Positions 44,144 through 54,909 of a DNA stretch of 64,000 bases are shown here, piece by piece. Within the stretch, counting starts at the first letter, position 1, and each line of letters begins with the position of its first letter. This DNA comes from Streptomyces sp. NRRL F-5630 (GTDB lineage: Bacteria; Actinomycetota; Actinomycetes; Streptomycetales; Streptomycetaceae). The notes below the pieces were generated by a model. The model was not told where the DNA came from, did no database searches, and saw nothing but the letters and a program-made list of their open reading frames with translations. A program made the position numbers and the translations under genes. The stretch covers positions 61,827 to 125,826 of the forward strand of contig NZ_JOGO01000019.1 of NCBI RefSeq assembly GCF_000719475.1, read 5' to 3'.

Positions 44144-44857
44144 TCACACCTTTCCTGAGTTGCCGTAGTACGCCGTCGCGCCGTGCTTACGGGTGAAGTG
44201 GCGGTCCAGCAGGTGCTGCGGGGGCGTGACGGCCCCCAGGGCGAGGGTGTGCAGCGCCATTTCCGCGACCGCCTCGCAGACGACGGCATGGTCGAGCGAG
44301 ACGTGGGCGTCGGCGCCCCAGGTGAACGGGCCGTGGTGGGCGACGAGCGCGGCAGGCACGGTGCGGGCTCGTTCGTCGGCGCCTTCCAGCAGCTCCACGA
44401 TGACTTGTCCCGTGTTGAACTCGTAGTCGCGCGTGCACTGTTCCCGGGTGAGCGGGGCGGTGACGGGCACTTCGCCGTCGAAGGTGTCCGCATGTGTGGT
44501 GCCGAGGACTGGTATGGGCCGCCGGGCCTGTGCGAAGGCTACGGCGTGCGGGGAGTGGGTGTGGGTGATGCCGCCGATCGACGGGAAGGCCCGGTAGAGG
44601 CTGCGGTGCGTCTCGGTGTCGGTGGAGGGGCGCAGGTCACCCTCGACGACCCGCCCGTCGGAGAGGGCGACGACGACGAGATGGTCCTCGGTGAGCCGGT
44701 CGTACGGCACCCCCGAGGGTTTGATGACGAAGACGCCCGCCTCGCGGTCGACACCGCTGACGTTGCCCCAGGTCAGGGTTGCCAGGCCGGCGCGGGGCAG
44801 GCGGAGGTTGGCGGTGAGGACCTCGTGGCGCAGTTTCGCGAAAGCTGTCCGGGACAT
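44144..44857 (-). CDS. araD: L-ribulose-5-phosphate 4-epimerase
   Basis: 237 residues. Class II aldolase fold with LATLTWGNVSGVDREAGVFV, VIKPSGVPYDRLTEDHLVVV, the zinc site HTHSPHAV, GTTHADTFDGEVPV and LVAHHGPFTWGADAHVSLDH. The terminal FTRKHGATAYYGNSGKV matches AraD closely. It converts L-ribulose 5-phosphate to D-xylulose 5-phosphate for the pentose phosphate pathway. Last gene of the minus-strand araB-araA-araD set, 49 bases after araA, so controlled by the operator before araB. Confidence 0.96.
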   Translation of the reverse strand: MSRTAFAKLRHEVLTANLRLPRAGLATLTWGNVSGVDREAGVFVIKPSGVPYDRLTEDHLVVVALSDGRVVEGDLRPSTDTETHRSLYRAFPSIGGITHTHSPHAVAFAQARRPIPVLGTTHADTFDGEVPVTAPLTREQCTRDYEFNTGQVIVELLEGADERARTVPAALVAHHGPFTWGADAHVSLDHAVVCEAVAEMALHTLALGAVTPPQHLLDRHFTRKHGATAYYGNSGKV

Positions 44858-44906
44858 GGCGGGGCTCCTGGCGGGGGGAGAAGAGTGGTCGTCTCGGCGG
44901 GCCGGG

Positions 44907-46451
44907 TCACAGGGCGTCGGCCAGCCGGTGGTACGCCTGGTTCCAGCGCAGTTCCTGGGCGAAACGCCGTACGGTCGTCTCCGCGTCGATCACCGCGAGT
45001 TCGACGGCCAGCATGTCTGCGAGGTCCTCGAACTCCTCGCGCGTCAGGGCCGTGGTCAGCACTGTGTGGTGCGGGGCCCCGGCGGTCAGCCACGCCTCGG
45101 TGGAGGTACGCAGATCGGGTGCGGGCCGCCAGACCGCGCGGGCCACGGGGAGCAGCGGCAGCGGGGCGGGTGGGGCGATGATCTCGACCTCGTTGGCGAC
45201 CAGGCGGAAGCGGCTGCCCATGTCGGCCAGGCCGACGACGAGTCCGGCTCCGGGGTCGGCGTCGAAGACCAGGCGGACGGGGTCCTCCCGGCCGCCGATG
45301 CTCAGCGGGTGGATCTCACAGGAGGGGACCGAGGTGGTGAGGGAGGGACAGACCTCCAGCATGTGGGCGCCGAGGACGAGGCCGCCCTGCGGGGTGAGGT
45401 CGTAGGTGTAGTCCTCCATGAAGGAGGTGCCGCCCGGCCGCCCGTACGCCATGGCCTTGGTGGCCCGGAGGAGGGCGGCGGTCTTCCAGTCGCCCTCGCC
45501 ACCGAACCCGTAGCCGTCGGCCATCAGGCGCTGGACGGCCAGGCCCGGCAGCTGCCGCAGTCCGCCGAGGTCCTCGAAGTTGGTGGTGAACGCCGCGAAG
45601 CCCCCCTCGGTGAGGAAGCCGCGCAGACCGGCCTCGATGCGGGCGGCGTACCGCAGGGAGGCGTGGCGTTCCCCGCCGGGACGCAGCTCGGGGGCCAGGG
45701 CGTAGGTGTCGGCGTACCGCTCGGTGAGGTCGAGGACGGTATGGTCCTCGACGGCGTCCACGGCTTCCACCAGCTCGTTGACGCCATAGGTGTTGACGGA
45801 GGTGCCGAGCCGGTACTGGGCCTCGACTTTGTCGCCCTCGGTGACCGCGACATCGCGCATGTTGTCGCCGAAGCGGGCGAGGCGCAGCCTGGCGAACTCG
45901 GCCCGGCCGACGGCGGCCCGCGTCCACGCGTCGATGCGGCGGACCGCCTCCGGATCACCGACGTGTCCGGTGACGGTCTTGCGCGCGACCCCCAGACGGG
46001 ACTGGATGTGACCGAACTCGCGGTCCCCGTGCGCCGCTTGGTTCAGGTTCATGAAGTCCATGTCGATGGTGGACCAGGGCAGGGCACGGTTGGCCTGGGT
46101 GTGCAGGTGGAGCAGCGGTTTGCGCAAGGCGGCCAGTCCGGCGATCCACATCTTGGCCGGGGAGAAGGTGTGCATCCAGGCGATGAGGCCCACACAGCGG
46201 TCGTCCGCCTCGGCGTCCAGACATGTCCGGCGGATCGCGTCGGCCCCCGTCAGGACGGGCTTCCAGACGATCCGAGGCTCCGGCCCCGCTCCTGTGCTCG
46301 GCCGGGCTTGGACGCAGGCGGCGAGGCCGGCGGCAAGCTCCTCGGCCGTCTGCCGTGACTGGGCGGCGACTTGGGCGAGGGTGTCCTCGCCGTAGAGCGA
46401 CTGGCTGCCGGTGAGGAACCAGATCTCGCTGTCGGTGGGGGCGGCGGGCAT
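44907..46451 (-). CDS. araA: L-arabinose isomerase
   Basis: 514 residues, close to the usual 500. It begins [20 protein letters not shown] and contains [80 protein letters not shown] and [14 protein letters not shown], the active-site segments of AraA with Mn2+ ligands Glu and His. It turns L-arabinose into L-ribulose. Forty-five bases separate it from araB. All expected catalytic segments are intact. Confidence 0.97.
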   Translation of the reverse strand: MPAAPTDSEIWFLTGSQSLYGEDTLAQVAAQSRQTAEELAAGLAACVQARPSTGAGPEPRIVWKPVLTGADAIRRTCLDAEADDRCVGLIAWMHTFSPAKMWIAGLAALRKPLLHLHTQANRALPWSTIDMDFMNLNQAAHGDREFGHIQSRLGVARKTVTGHVGDPEAVRRIDAWTRAAVGRAEFARLRLARFGDNMRDVAVTEGDKVEAQYRLGTSVNTYGVNELVEAVDAVEDHTVLDLTERYADTYALAPELRPGGERHASLRYAARIEAGLRGFLTEGGFAAFTTNFEDLGGLRQLPGLAVQRLMADGYGFGGEGDWKTAALLRATKAMAYGRPGGTSFMEDYTYDLTPQGGLVLGAHMLEVCPSLTTSVPSCEIHPLSIGGREDPVRLVFDADPGAGLVVGLADMGSRFRLVANEVEIIAPPAPLPLLPVARAVWRPAPDLRTSTEAWLTAGAPHHTVLTTALTREEFEDLADMLAVELAVIDAETTVRRFAQELRWNQAYHRLADAL

Positions 46452-46496
46452 GGGCAGGGTCTCCTTCGTGCGGTGAGGGCCGGGGCAGGGGAACGG

Positions 46497-48257
46497 TCAG
46501 GGTCCCGGCCGTTCCGGGGTCGTCTGCCGGGACCTGGCCTGGTTGCGGAGTCTGCGCAGCCGGTGCAGCAGCAGATCGGCGCCGGTGCCGAAGTGGTCGT
46601 GGAGCAGGCGGTATTCGGCGAAGAGGAGGTCGTAGACGTCGGCCGACTCCGGGTCGGGCCGGTAGACGTCGCGCTCGACGCTTCCCATCCGGGCTGCGGC
46701 GGCGCGGATGTCCGGATAGGCCCCGGCGGCGACGGCGGCGTGGATCGCCGAACCGAGGGCGGGGCCCTGGTCGGAGGTGGCCAGCGAGACGGGGCGGCGC
46801 AGCACGTCGGCGTAGATCTGCATCAGCAGGGTGTTCTTCTTGAGTCCGCCCGCGACGATGAACTCCGTGACCGGCACCCCGTGTTCCTCCAGGGTTTCCA
46901 CGATGACGCGGGTGCCGAAGGCGGTGGCCTCCATCAGGGCGCGGTAGACGTCCTCGGGGCGGGTTCCGAGGGTGAGCCCCACCAGGACGCCGGAGAGGTC
47001 GTGGTCAACGAGCGTGGAGCGGTTGCCGTTCATCCAGTCGAGTGCGACCAGTCCGTGTGCCCCGGCCGGCTGCCTCGCCGCGAGGGCGGTCAGATGGTCG
47101 TGCAGGTCCTCGCCCGCGGCCTCGGCGGCGGCGCGGTAGTCCTCGGGTACGCCTTGGTGAAGCCACCAGGCGAAGATGTCGCCGACCCCGCTTTGTCCGG
47201 CTTCGTAGCCGTACGCCCCCGGCACGATGCCGCCGTCGACGACCCCGCAGACGCCGGGGACGTCGACCAGGTCCGCGCTGTTGATGACGTGGCAGGTGGA
47301 GGTTCCCATGATGGCGAGCAGGTGGCCGTTCTCCACGGCCCCGGCGGCGGGTGCCGTGACATGCGCGTCGACGTTGCCAACGGCGACCGGCGTCCCTTCG
47401 ACGAGCCCGGTCCAGGCGGCGGCCTCGGCGCTGACCGTCCCGGCGCGGGCGGCGAGGGGCAGCAGGGGGTGCTCGAGCCGGGTGGCGGGGAAGTCGGCGA
47501 AGTCGGGGTGGAGCTGGGCGAGATAGGCGCGCGAGGGGTAGGCGCCGTCCTGGTGGATGCCCTTGTACCCGGCGGTGCAGGTGTTGCGGGACTCGGTGCC
47601 GGTCAGCTGCCAGACGATCCAGTCGGCCGCTTCGATCCAGCGGGCGCAGGCCGCGTAGACCTCGGGGTCCTCCTCCAGGACTTGGAGGGCTTTGGCGTAC
47701 TGCCACTCCGCGGAGATACGGCCGCCGTACCGGCTGATCCATGCCTCCCCCCGCTCGTGCGCGAGGGCGTTGATGCGGTCGGCCTGGCCCTGGGCGGCAT
47801 GGTGCTTCCACAGCTTGGGCCAGGCGTGCGGGCGTTCGGCCCAGGCGGGCTGCTCGGCCAGTGGGACGCCGTCGGTCGTGACCGGGAGGACGGTGCAGGA
47901 GGTGAAGTCGGTGCCGACGCCGATGACGAGAGCCGGGTCGACGCCCGCTGCGCCGAGCGCCCGCGGTACCGCCGTCCGCAGGGCCTCGCGCCAGTCACGC
48001 GGGTCCTGGAGGGCGTAGTCGGGCGGCAGCGGGACCGCCGACCCGGGCAGGCTCCGGTCGATGACGCCATGGCGGTATGTGTGGACGGCGGAGCCCAGTT
48101 CGGCGCCGTCTCGGACCCGCACCACGACGGCCCGCGCCGAAAGGGTGCCGAAATCGATGCCGACCGTACAGGCGTCGGGAGCACAGGCGGGGTCTGTGCC
48201 GGGGAGGGGAGCTTTGGCGTCGGGGAAGTGGCTGGGCGGGACGGACTGAGGAGGCAC
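46497..48257 (-). CDS. araB: L-ribulokinase
   Basis: 586 residues if the GTG at 48257 is used, which lies 8 bases behind an AGAGAG stretch; a TTG two codons earlier is the alternative. FGGY-kinase fold with VGIDFGTLSARAVVVRVRDG, FTSCTVLPVTTDGVPLAEQP, HAWPKLWKHHAAQGQADRIN, AGYKGIHQDGAYPSRAYLAQ and GNVDAHVTAPAAGAVENGHL. It phosphorylates L-ribulose at O5 with ATP. First gene of the araBAD set. A LacI-type operator lies 54 bases upstream. Confidence 0.95.
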   Translation of the reverse strand: MPPQSVPPSHFPDAKAPLPGTDPACAPDACTVGIDFGTLSARAVVVRVRDGAELGSAVHTYRHGVIDRSLPGSAVPLPPDYALQDPRDWREALRTAVPRALGAAGVDPALVIGVGTDFTSCTVLPVTTDGVPLAEQPAWAERPHAWPKLWKHHAAQGQADRINALAHERGEAWISRYGGRISAEWQYAKALQVLEEDPEVYAACARWIEAADWIVWQLTGTESRNTCTAGYKGIHQDGAYPSRAYLAQLHPDFADFPATRLEHPLLPLAARAGTVSAEAAAWTGLVEGTPVAVGNVDAHVTAPAAGAVENGHLLAIMGTSTCHVINSADLVDVPGVCGVVDGGIVPGAYGYEAGQSGVGDIFAWWLHQGVPEDYRAAAEAAGEDLHDHLTALAARQPAGAHGLVALDWMNGNRSTLVDHDLSGVLVGLTLGTRPEDVYRALMEATAFGTRVIVETLEEHGVPVTEFIVAGGLKKNTLLMQIYADVLRRPVSLATSDQGPALGSAIHAAVAAGAYPDIRAAAARMGSVERDVYRPDPESADVYDLLFAEYRLLHDHFGTGADLLLHRLRRLRNQARSRQTTPERPGP

Positions 48258-48310
48258 GGACAAGACTCTCTGTCACAGGAATCGAGGTGCGGGGGGCGTC
48301 ACCGCCCTCT

Positions 48311-48330
48311 GATTGTTAGCGCTCACAATC
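48311..48330. promoter_or_regulatory. LacI-type operator before araB
   Basis: GATTGTTAGCGCTCACAATC is a 20-base palindrome with one mismatched pair and the central GCGC/CG step typical of LacI-family sites. Seventeen of its bases recur exactly at 49605-49621. It lies between araB and the LacI-family gene, so it should control araBAD. Confidence 0.85.
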
Positions 48331-48433
48331 CGCTGGGGCAAGAGGGGGGACAGGCGGAGATGAGCGCGGGGTGGTCACGGGGGAGGCGGCGGACCTCGTG
48401 CCGGGAACCGCGGGGCGAACGGGCGTCGGCCTC

Positions 48434-49486
48434 TCAGGCCGGGGCGTCGCCCGGGGCCCGCGTGCTGGCGCGGACGATCAGCTGCGGTTCCACCACGGCG
48501 TGCTCCACACCGGTCGCCACGCCCTCGATGTGCTCCAGCAGGAGCTGGATGCTGCGGCGGCCGATGGCCGTGAAGTCCTGGCGGACGGTGGTCAGCGGCG
48601 GTGGGAAGAACCCCGCCTCGGGGATGTCGTCGAAACCCGCGACCGCCACCTGGCGGGGGGTGTGAATGCCCGCCTCCCGCAGGGCCCGCAGGACGCCCAG
48701 CGCCATCTGGTCGTTGGCGACGAAGGCCGCCGTCACCGGGGCCGATCCCCGCCTGGCCAGGGTCAGCCCGGCCAGCTCCTGACCCGCGTAATAGCCGGAG
48801 AGCGGACTCCAGTCCCCGCGCAGCACTCGGGGCGGTTCGATCCCTCTCTCCTCCAGGACCGCGCGCCAGCCCTCGGTCCGGGCCGCGCTCTCCAGCCAGT
48901 CCTCCGGCCCGGCCACGTGCCAGACGGTCCCGTGGCCGGCGGCCAGCAGATGCTCGGTGACCAGGCGCGCGCCCAACTCCTGGTCGAGGGAGACGCCCGG
49001 GATGTCCAGGTCATGGCCGCCCTCCACCGTGACGACCGGGAAGGGAGGGGTCAGCCGGGTCAGCGCTCGGACGCTGGAGCGCTGCGGGGTGAGCACGACG
49101 GCCCCCTCCACGCCCCAGGCCGCCAAGTGGTCGAACGCGTCGGCGAGGGCTTGGCCGACGCCGTTGCGCAGGGTCACCGTGGAGACGAGATAGCCCTCGT
49201 CGCGGGCGGCCTCCTGGAGTCCGGCCAGCGTGCTGGCGGGGCCGTAGAGCGTCGGGTCCACCGCGACGACGCCGAGCGTGCGGGTGCGCCGGGTGACCAG
49301 TGCCCTGGCCGCCGGGTTGCGGCGGTAGCCCAGCCGCTCGATCGCCGCCGTCACCTGCTCGCGGGTGGAAGCGCGTACGTTGGGATGGCCGCTGAGCACT
49401 CGGGAGACGGTCTGGTGGGAGACCCCCGCTTCCTTGGCGACGTCCGCCATGGTCGGCGGACGGACGGCCTCCGTGGAGCGGGTCAT
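48434..49486 (-). CDS. LacI-family transcriptional regulator of the arabinose genes
   Basis: 350 residues from the ATG at 49486, which has AAGGAAGTAAGG 3-14 bases upstream; in-frame codons before it are not supported. The N-terminal helix-turn-helix TMADVAKEAGVSHQTVSRVL and hinge (LGYRRNPAARALVTRRTRTL) are classic. The ligand domain resembles periplasmic sugar-binding proteins (TLGVVAVDPTLYGPASTLAG, VAVAGFDDIPEAGFFPPPLT). It sits between araBAD and the sugar importer, both flanked by the same operator sequence, so it is the obvious local repressor, relieved by L-arabinose or a derivative. An operator before its own gene suggests autoregulation. Confidence 0.93.
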   Translation of the reverse strand: MTRSTEAVRPPTMADVAKEAGVSHQTVSRVLSGHPNVRASTREQVTAAIERLGYRRNPAARALVTRRTRTLGVVAVDPTLYGPASTLAGLQEAARDEGYLVSTVTLRNGVGQALADAFDHLAAWGVEGAVVLTPQRSSVRALTRLTPPFPVVTVEGGHDLDIPGVSLDQELGARLVTEHLLAAGHGTVWHVAGPEDWLESAARTEGWRAVLEERGIEPPRVLRGDWSPLSGYYAGQELAGLTLARRGSAPVTAAFVANDQMALGVLRALREAGIHTPRQVAVAGFDDIPEAGFFPPPLTTVRQDFTAIGRRSIQLLLEHIEGVATGVEHAVVEPQLIVRASTRAPGDAPA

Positions 49487-49604
49487 TGCCTTACTTCCTT
49501 CGGACGAGGGCCGCGGCCGGGCCGGGTCACGGCACGCTGTGCGAAGGCGCGGCCGGCTCACCTCGAATACGAGAAACACCTTAACGCCTCTTGCCCTGAT
49601 CATG

Positions 49605-49621
49605 TGTGAGCGCTAACAATC
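49605..49621. promoter_or_regulatory. LacI-type operator between regulator and importer genes
   Basis: TGTGAGCGCTAACAATC is the exact reverse complement of 17 bases of the araB operator. It lies in the 300-base divergent gap (49487-49786), 118 bases before the regulator start and 165 before the importer start. It can therefore control both. No other element is evident in the gap. Confidence 0.82.
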
Positions 49622-49786
49622 CCAGTGGCCGATGGCCAGTCGGCATCCCGGTGGCGGTCTCACGGCCGCCACGTCCGGCTCCGCAGCCACACCGCAACAC
49701 CGAAGCAGCTCCGCCAGCTTTCTCCAGCCACCACCTCGCAAGCCGCCCCAGAGCCGCCCCAATGACGGGAATGCCAGGTAACGACC

Positions 49787-50896
49787 ATGAAGAACCGACG
49801 AGCCGCTCTTCCCCTCCTCTCCACCGCCCTCACGTCCGCCCTGCTGCTGACCGCCTGCGGCCAGAACAGCGAGGGCGGCAGCCGGCCGGATTCGGGTGAC
49901 GGCCCCCGGACCATCGGGGTCGCCATGCCCACCAAGTCCTCCGAGCGCTGGATAGCCGACGGACGGAACGTGACGACGAGCCTGAAGAAGGCGGGGTTCA
50001 AGACCACCCTCCAGTACGGAGAGGACGACCCCGACCAGCAGGTCTCGCAGATCGAGAACATGATCACGCAGGGGGTGGACGCCCTCGTCATCGCCGCGAT
50101 CAACGGCGAGGCCCTCTCCAACGTGCTCCAGCAGGCATCCGAAGCCGATATCCCCGTCATCTCCTACGACCGGCTGATCCTCGGCTCCCCGCACGTCGAC
50201 TACTACGCCTCGTTCGACAACGAGAAGGTCGGCGAACTCCAGGGCTCCTACATCGTGGACAAGCTCGGCCTGAAGGACGATCCCGGCAAGGGGCCCTTCA
50301 ACATCGAGTTGTTCGCCGGATCGAACGACGACAACAACACCAAGTACTTCTTCAACGGCGCGATGAAGGTCCTCAAGCCCTTCATCGACGACAAGCGCCT
50401 GGTCGTCCGCTCGCGGCAGACCCATCTCAACCAGATCACCACGCTGCGCTGGGACGGAGGCACAGCCCAGCGGCGGATGGACGACCTGCTCACCTCGGCC
50501 TACTCCACGCGCCGGGTGGACGCGGTCCTCTCCCCGGCCGACGGGATCTCCATCGGCATCCTCTCGGCCCTCAAGTCCGACGGCTACGGCTCCAAGGCCA
50601 AGCCCCTGCCCGTGGTCACCGGGCAGGACGCGGAGGCGTCGTCCGTGAAGTCGATCATCAAGGGCGAACAGACCCAGACCGTCTACAAGGACACCCGCAA
50701 GCTCGCCCAGGTGGCCTCGGACATGGTCGAGGCGGTGCTGAAGGGAAAGAAGCCGAAGACCAACGACACCACCACGTACGACAACGGCAAGAAGGTCGTG
50801 CCCGCCTACCTCCTGCCCCCGGTCAGTGTGGACAGGAGCAACTACAAGGCCGAGATCCTGGACTCCGGCTACCTCAAGGCCGAGGACCTGCGGTGA
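49787..50896 (+). CDS. chvE: Sugar-binding lipoprotein of an ABC importer (ChvE type)
   Basis: 369 residues. Signal peptide with lipobox [10 protein letters not shown]. The mature protein follows the ChvE/multiple-monosaccharide binding family: [60 protein letters not shown] and [20 protein letters not shown]. It captures monosaccharides outside the membrane and delivers them to the permease. Location beside araBAD and under the shared operator points to L-arabinose as main ligand; ChvE proteins also accept glucose, galactose and xylose. The stop overlaps the ATPase gene start. Confidence 0.94.
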   Translation: MKNRRAALPLLSTALTSALLLTACGQNSEGGSRPDSGDGPRTIGVAMPTKSSERWIADGRNVTTSLKKAGFKTTLQYGEDDPDQQVSQIENMITQGVDALVIAAINGEALSNVLQQASEADIPVISYDRLILGSPHVDYYASFDNEKVGELQGSYIVDKLGLKDDPGKGPFNIELFAGSNDDNNTKYFFNGAMKVLKPFIDDKRLVVRSRQTHLNQITTLRWDGGTAQRRMDDLLTSAYSTRRVDAVLSPADGISIGILSALKSDGYGSKAKPLPVVTGQDAEASSVKSIIKGEQTQTVYKDTRKLAQVASDMVEAVLKGKKPKTNDTTTYDNGKKVVPAYLLPPVSVDRSNYKAEILDSGYLKAEDLR

Positions 50897-52590
50897 CCGC
50901 CCCGATACCCGGCACCGCCCCCTCCGGCCCGGACACCTCACGGTCGTCCTCCACCGCCGACTTCGTGCTCGACATGCGTTCCATCGGCAAGTCCTTCCCC
51001 GGGGTGAAGGCGCTGAGCGACGTGAACCTCCAGGTCCGGCGCGGCGAGGTGCACGCCCTCTGCGGGGAGAACGGGGCCGGCAAGTCCACCCTGATGAAGG
51101 TGCTCTCCGGCGTCCACCCGCACGGCAGTTACGAGGGGGAGATCCGCTACGCGGGGGAGGTGTGCCGCTTCCGGGACATCCGCGCCAGCGAGCGGCGAGG
51201 CATCGTCATCATCCACCAGGAACTGGCCCTCGTGCCGCAGCTCTCCATCGCCGAGAACATCTTCCTCGGCCATGAGCCCGCCCGGCGCGGCGTCGTCGAC
51301 CGGCGGCAAGTCCTGCGCCGGACCGCCGAACTCCTGCACCGGGTGGGCCTGGACGAGCACCCGCAGACCAGGGTCGCCGACATCGGAGTGAGCAAGCAGC
51401 AACTGGTGGAGATCGCCAAGGCCCTGGCCAAGGACGTCGGGCTGCTCATCCTCGACGAGCCCACCGCCGCGCTCAACGACGAGGACAGCACTCACCTGCT
51501 CGATTTGATCGGAGGGTTGAGAGGCGAGGGCATCACATCGATCATCATCTCGCACAAGCTCAACGAGATCGCGGCGATCGCCGACTCCGTCACCGTGCTC
51601 CGCGACGGCCGAACGGTGGAGACCCTGGACCTCGCCGACCCCGGGACCACGGAGGAACGCATCATCCGCTCCATGGTCGGCCGGAGCCTGGAGAACCGCT
51701 TCCCCGACCGGACCCCCTGCACCCTGCCACCCTCTCCCGCCCCGGCCCTGGAGGTCCGGGACTGGACGGTCGGCCATCCCGTGGACCACCACCGCAAGGT
51801 CGTCGACCACGCCTCGCTGCGTGTGGAGCGGGGCGAGATCGTGGGGATCGCCGGACTGATGGGGGCCGGCCGCACGGAACTGGCAATGAACGTCTTCGGC
51901 CGGTCCTACGGCAGGTACCTCGGCGGCACGGTGCTCCGTGACGGCGCCGAGGCCCGGACCCGGACAGTGCCCGAGGCCATCGCGTCGGGCATCGCCTACG
52001 TCACCGAGGACCGCAAGCACTACGGCCTGAACCTCCAGGACACGGTGAGCCGGAACATCTCCCTCGCCTCACTGCGCCGTCTGGCGCGCCGCTCGGTGGT
52101 CGACGGACACCAGGAGCGGCAGGTCGCCGAGGAGTTCCGGCACACGATGAACATCCGCACGAGCACCGTGTTCGAGCAGGTAGGACGGCTCTCCGGCGGC
52201 AACCAGCAGAAGGTCGTCCTCAGCAAGTGGATCCTCGCCGGTCCCGACGTCCTCATCCTGGACGAACCCACCCGAGGCGTGGACGTCGGCGCGAAGTACG
52301 AGATCTACACCGTCATCGACCGCCTGGCCGCCGAGGGCAAGGCAGTGCTGCTGATCTCCTCGGAACTTCCCGAACTCCTCGGCATGTGCGATCGCATCTA
52401 CACCATGGCGGCGGGCCGGATCACCGGCGAGGCCACCCGCGCCGAGGCCGACCAGGAACTCCTCATGCGCTACATGACGCGGGACCGCACCGCCTCCTCC
52501 GCAGCGCCCACCCCACCCGACGCGACAGTGACCGAAGCCGCAGGTCCCCAGCACGGCGCACCCGACGAAGGACTCTCCGATGACCACTGA
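50893..52590 (+). CDS. mmsA: Sugar ABC importer ATPase with two nucleotide-binding domains
   Basis: 565 residues from a GTG overlapping the binding-protein stop. First ATPase domain: [41 protein letters not shown]. Second domain: a variant P-loop [16 protein letters not shown] without the Lys, [20 protein letters not shown], signature [15 protein letters not shown], and [15 protein letters not shown]. Asymmetry of this kind is normal for the RbsA/XylG/MmsA family. It drives monosaccharide uptake with the permease encoded next, whose start lies 11 bases inside this gene. Confidence 0.94.
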   Translation: MTAPIPGTAPSGPDTSRSSSTADFVLDMRSIGKSFPGVKALSDVNLQVRRGEVHALCGENGAGKSTLMKVLSGVHPHGSYEGEIRYAGEVCRFRDIRASERRGIVIIHQELALVPQLSIAENIFLGHEPARRGVVDRRQVLRRTAELLHRVGLDEHPQTRVADIGVSKQQLVEIAKALAKDVGLLILDEPTAALNDEDSTHLLDLIGGLRGEGITSIIISHKLNEIAAIADSVTVLRDGRTVETLDLADPGTTEERIIRSMVGRSLENRFPDRTPCTLPPSPAPALEVRDWTVGHPVDHHRKVVDHASLRVERGEIVGIAGLMGAGRTELAMNVFGRSYGRYLGGTVLRDGAEARTRTVPEAIASGIAYVTEDRKHYGLNLQDTVSRNISLASLRRLARRSVVDGHQERQVAEEFRHTMNIRTSTVFEQVGRLSGGNQQKVVLSKWILAGPDVLILDEPTRGVDVGAKYEIYTVIDRLAAEGKAVLLISSELPELLGMCDRIYTMAAGRITGEATRAEADQELLMRYMTRDRTASSAAPTPPDATVTEAAGPQHGAPDEGLSDDH

Positions 52591-53815
52591 CACCAGCCCG
52601 CCCCCTCCCGCTGTCAAGGAGCGTCCGACCGGCGCCGGGCCCGCGGTGACCAGGCTGCTGATGGACAACATGCGGCGCAACACCCGCCAGTACGGGATGC
52701 TGTTCGCCCTCGGCCTCATCGTGCTGCTCTTCCAGATCTGGACCGGCGGGGACCTGCTGCTCCCTCGCAACGTTTCCAACCTCGTCCTGCAGAACAGCTA
52801 CATCCTCATCCTGGCCATCGGCATGATGATCGTCATCATCGCCGGGCACATCGACCTCTCCGTCGGCTCCCTGACCGCCCTGGTGGGCGCGGTCTCCGCC
52901 GTCCTGATGGTGGAGCACCGGGTCGCCTGGCCACTGGCCGTGGGGATCACGTTGCTGCTCGGCGCCGCGGCCGGCGCGCTCCAGGGGTTCCTCATCGCCT
53001 ACATCGGCATCCCCTCGTTCATCGTCACCCTTGCCGGGATGCTCCTCTTCCGGGGACTCACGGAGATCTTCCTCCAGGGACAGACCCTCGGCCCCTACCC
53101 CCCGGGCCTCCAGAAGGTGGCCAATGGCTTCCTCCCGGAGATCGGCCCCGTCACCAATTACCACAATCTGACACTGCTCCTCGGCCTCGGCCTGATCGCC
53201 GTGGTGATCAACCAGGAGGTACGCCAACGCCGGCGCCAGGCGGAGTTCGACCTCACGCCGCTGCCCCGGAGCCTGTTCGTCCTCAAGCTCGTGGCACTCG
53301 CCGCGGCCGTCGCCATCGTGACTCTGCTGCTGGCCAGCTACAGGGGCGCGCCCGTCGTCCTGCTCATCCTCGCCGTCCTGCTCGGCTGCTTCGGCTACGT
53401 CATGCGCAACATGGTGGCCGGGCGGCACGTCTACGCGATCGGCGGCAACCTCCCGGCGGCGAAGCTCTCCGGCGTCAAGGACCGCAAGACCACCTTCGCC
53501 GTCTTCCTCAACATGGGCGTCCTCGCCGCGCTGGCCGGGCTGGTCTTCGCGGCCCGCTTCAACGCGGCGTCCCCCAAGGCGGGTGTCAACTTCGAACTGG
53601 AGGCCATCGCCGCGGCGTTCATCGGCGGGGCGTCCATGAGCGGCGGAGTGGGCACCGTCCTCGGTGCGATCATCGGCGGTCTCGTACTCGGGGTCCTCAA
53701 CAACGGCATGAACCTGGTCGGAATCGGCACCGACTGGCAGCAGGTGATCAAGGGCCTCGCCCTCCTGGCCGCCGTCGGCTTCGACGTGTGGAACAAACGC
53801 AGGGCCGCCGTCTGA
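52580..53815 (+). CDS. mmsB: Sugar ABC importer permease (MmsB/XylH type)
   Basis: 411 residues, ATG inside the end of the ATPase gene. About ten to twelve hydrophobic segments; family marks are [80 protein letters not shown] and [21 protein letters not shown] central hydrophilic insert ([11 protein letters not shown]) is typical of the multiple-monosaccharide group. Completes the importer; followed by a terminator. Confidence 0.94.
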   Translation: MTTDTSPPPPAVKERPTGAGPAVTRLLMDNMRRNTRQYGMLFALGLIVLLFQIWTGGDLLLPRNVSNLVLQNSYILILAIGMMIVIIAGHIDLSVGSLTALVGAVSAVLMVEHRVAWPLAVGITLLLGAAAGALQGFLIAYIGIPSFIVTLAGMLLFRGLTEIFLQGQTLGPYPPGLQKVANGFLPEIGPVTNYHNLTLLLGLGLIAVVINQEVRQRRRQAEFDLTPLPRSLFVLKLVALAAAVAIVTLLLASYRGAPVVLLILAVLLGCFGYVMRNMVAGRHVYAIGGNLPAAKLSGVKDRKTTFAVFLNMGVLAALAGLVFAARFNAASPKAGVNFELEAIAAAFIGGASMSGGVGTVLGAIIGGLVLGVLNNGMNLVGIGTDWQQVIKGLALLAAVGFDVWNKRRAAV

Positions 53816-53985
53816 GCGCGTTGGGCTGACCCTGACCGGACTCGCGGCGTCCCGCGTCCCTCCGGCCCCTGGTGTTCTGTCCAGGGAGGTCGTGGACGGG
53901 TGAGCCAGTCTCAGGTGAGGGCCCTTGAGAGGGCGAGGGCCTTTCGGTCCGGTGTGGATCGCGACGTCTGCACCAACGGAAAGGC

Positions 53986-54018
53986 GGGGCGAGCGGCCCG
54001 TACGGCGCCGCTCGCCCC
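53986..54018. terminator. Hairpin between convergent importer and GST-like genes
   Basis: Perfect 12-bp stem GGGGCGAGCGGC / GCCGCTCGCCCC with a 9-base loop, flanked by outer CGGAA/TTCCG pairing. It lies 7 bases from the end of the GST-like gene and 170 from the permease gene, so it can serve both directions. Confidence 0.75.
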
Positions 54019-54024
54019 TTCCGC

Positions 54025-54816
54025 TCAGGCGACCCCGTACCCCTCCGCCAGCGCCTCTCCGAACGCCGGGCGGTCCGCGAGGCCGCGCGCCCAGGCGGTG
54101 AGCACGGCGCGCCCGGGGTGCGTGGCGAGCGCCTGATGCGGCGCGCCGCCCGTCTCCGGCAGCGCGCCGAGTGCCACGAGGGCCGACCAGGCGTCCACGT
54201 CGGCCGCCGTCAGCCGCTCGCCGAGGACGTACGGCGCGCGCCGCAGCCGGGCCGCGACGGCGTCGAGGGGCGCCGTGCCCGGCACCGCGCCCGTGAAGTC
54301 CCACGCCGCTTCGAGCCGGTCGGTCTCGGCGCCGAGCCTGGCGGGACGCAGCGCGCACGCCCCGCACTCCGCCGACTCGGCGGGGCCGAAGCGGCCGTGC
54401 AGATCGCGCAGGATGTCGGGCGTGTGGTTGCTGACCACGCGCCCGGTCCAGCGGTCGCACAGGGCGGGCACGGTGAGCGGTCCCGCGTAGTGCCGGCGCG
54501 TCGCCTCGTAGGAGCGGCGCAGGCTCTCGTACGCGGGTGAGCCGGGCCCTTCGAGCGGGACGAGCGCGAGGGTCTCGGCGAGGCCGAGCAGCCGCACCGT
54601 CACCGCGACCCGCAGCGCGTCCGCGCGCCGGGGCGTCAGGCACAGGGCGTACCGGTGCGGCGCCGGGTAGAAGCCGTGGCCGCCCGCGACGCCGATGCGC
54701 TGCCGTACGACGGGCTCGACCGCCTCGCGCACACGCGGCAGGCCGCTGCCGCGCCGGGGCGACGCGGAGGTACAGAGAGGGAGGGCGGGTGTGGAGGGGG
54801 CAAGGGTTCCGGACAT
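54025..54816 (-). CDS. Glutathione S-transferase-fold protein lacking the usual CPxx active site
   Basis: 263 residues from the ATG at 54816 with GGGAGA upstream. The layout follows the Xi-class/glutathionyl-hydroquinone reductase-like group: GGHGFYPAPHRYALCLTPRR, DALRVAVTVRLLGL, WTGRVVSNHTPDILRDLHGR and the C-terminal GST helices (LTAADVDAWSALVALGALPE). In relatives the first segment carries a CP-type cysteine motif ahead of the LLGL helix; here it reads LTPRRADALR, with a lone Cys a few residues earlier. Actinobacteria use mycothiol, so classical glutathione chemistry is doubtful. A leader peptide 93 bases upstream suggests control by attenuation. Confidence 0.8.
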   Translation of the reverse strand: MSGTLAPSTPALPLCTSASPRRGSGLPRVREAVEPVVRQRIGVAGGHGFYPAPHRYALCLTPRRADALRVAVTVRLLGLAETLALVPLEGPGSPAYESLRRSYEATRRHYAGPLTVPALCDRWTGRVVSNHTPDILRDLHGRFGPAESAECGACALRPARLGAETDRLEAAWDFTGAVPGTAPLDAVAARLRRAPYVLGERLTAADVDAWSALVALGALPETGGAPHQALATHPGRAVLTAWARGLADRPAFGEALAEGYGVA

Positions 54817-54909
54817 GGTTCTCCCAGACGAAGAGAGAGGAGGAAGGCACGGCACAGGGGACGCACGGGGCGCCGGGAGGTGGAGTGCGGACGAGGGCGC
54901 GAGGGCCCT

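Noticed and set aside
46371..48665. 764-codon plus-strand open frame opposite araB
   Set aside because: Antisense shadow of an unmistakable ribulokinase gene.
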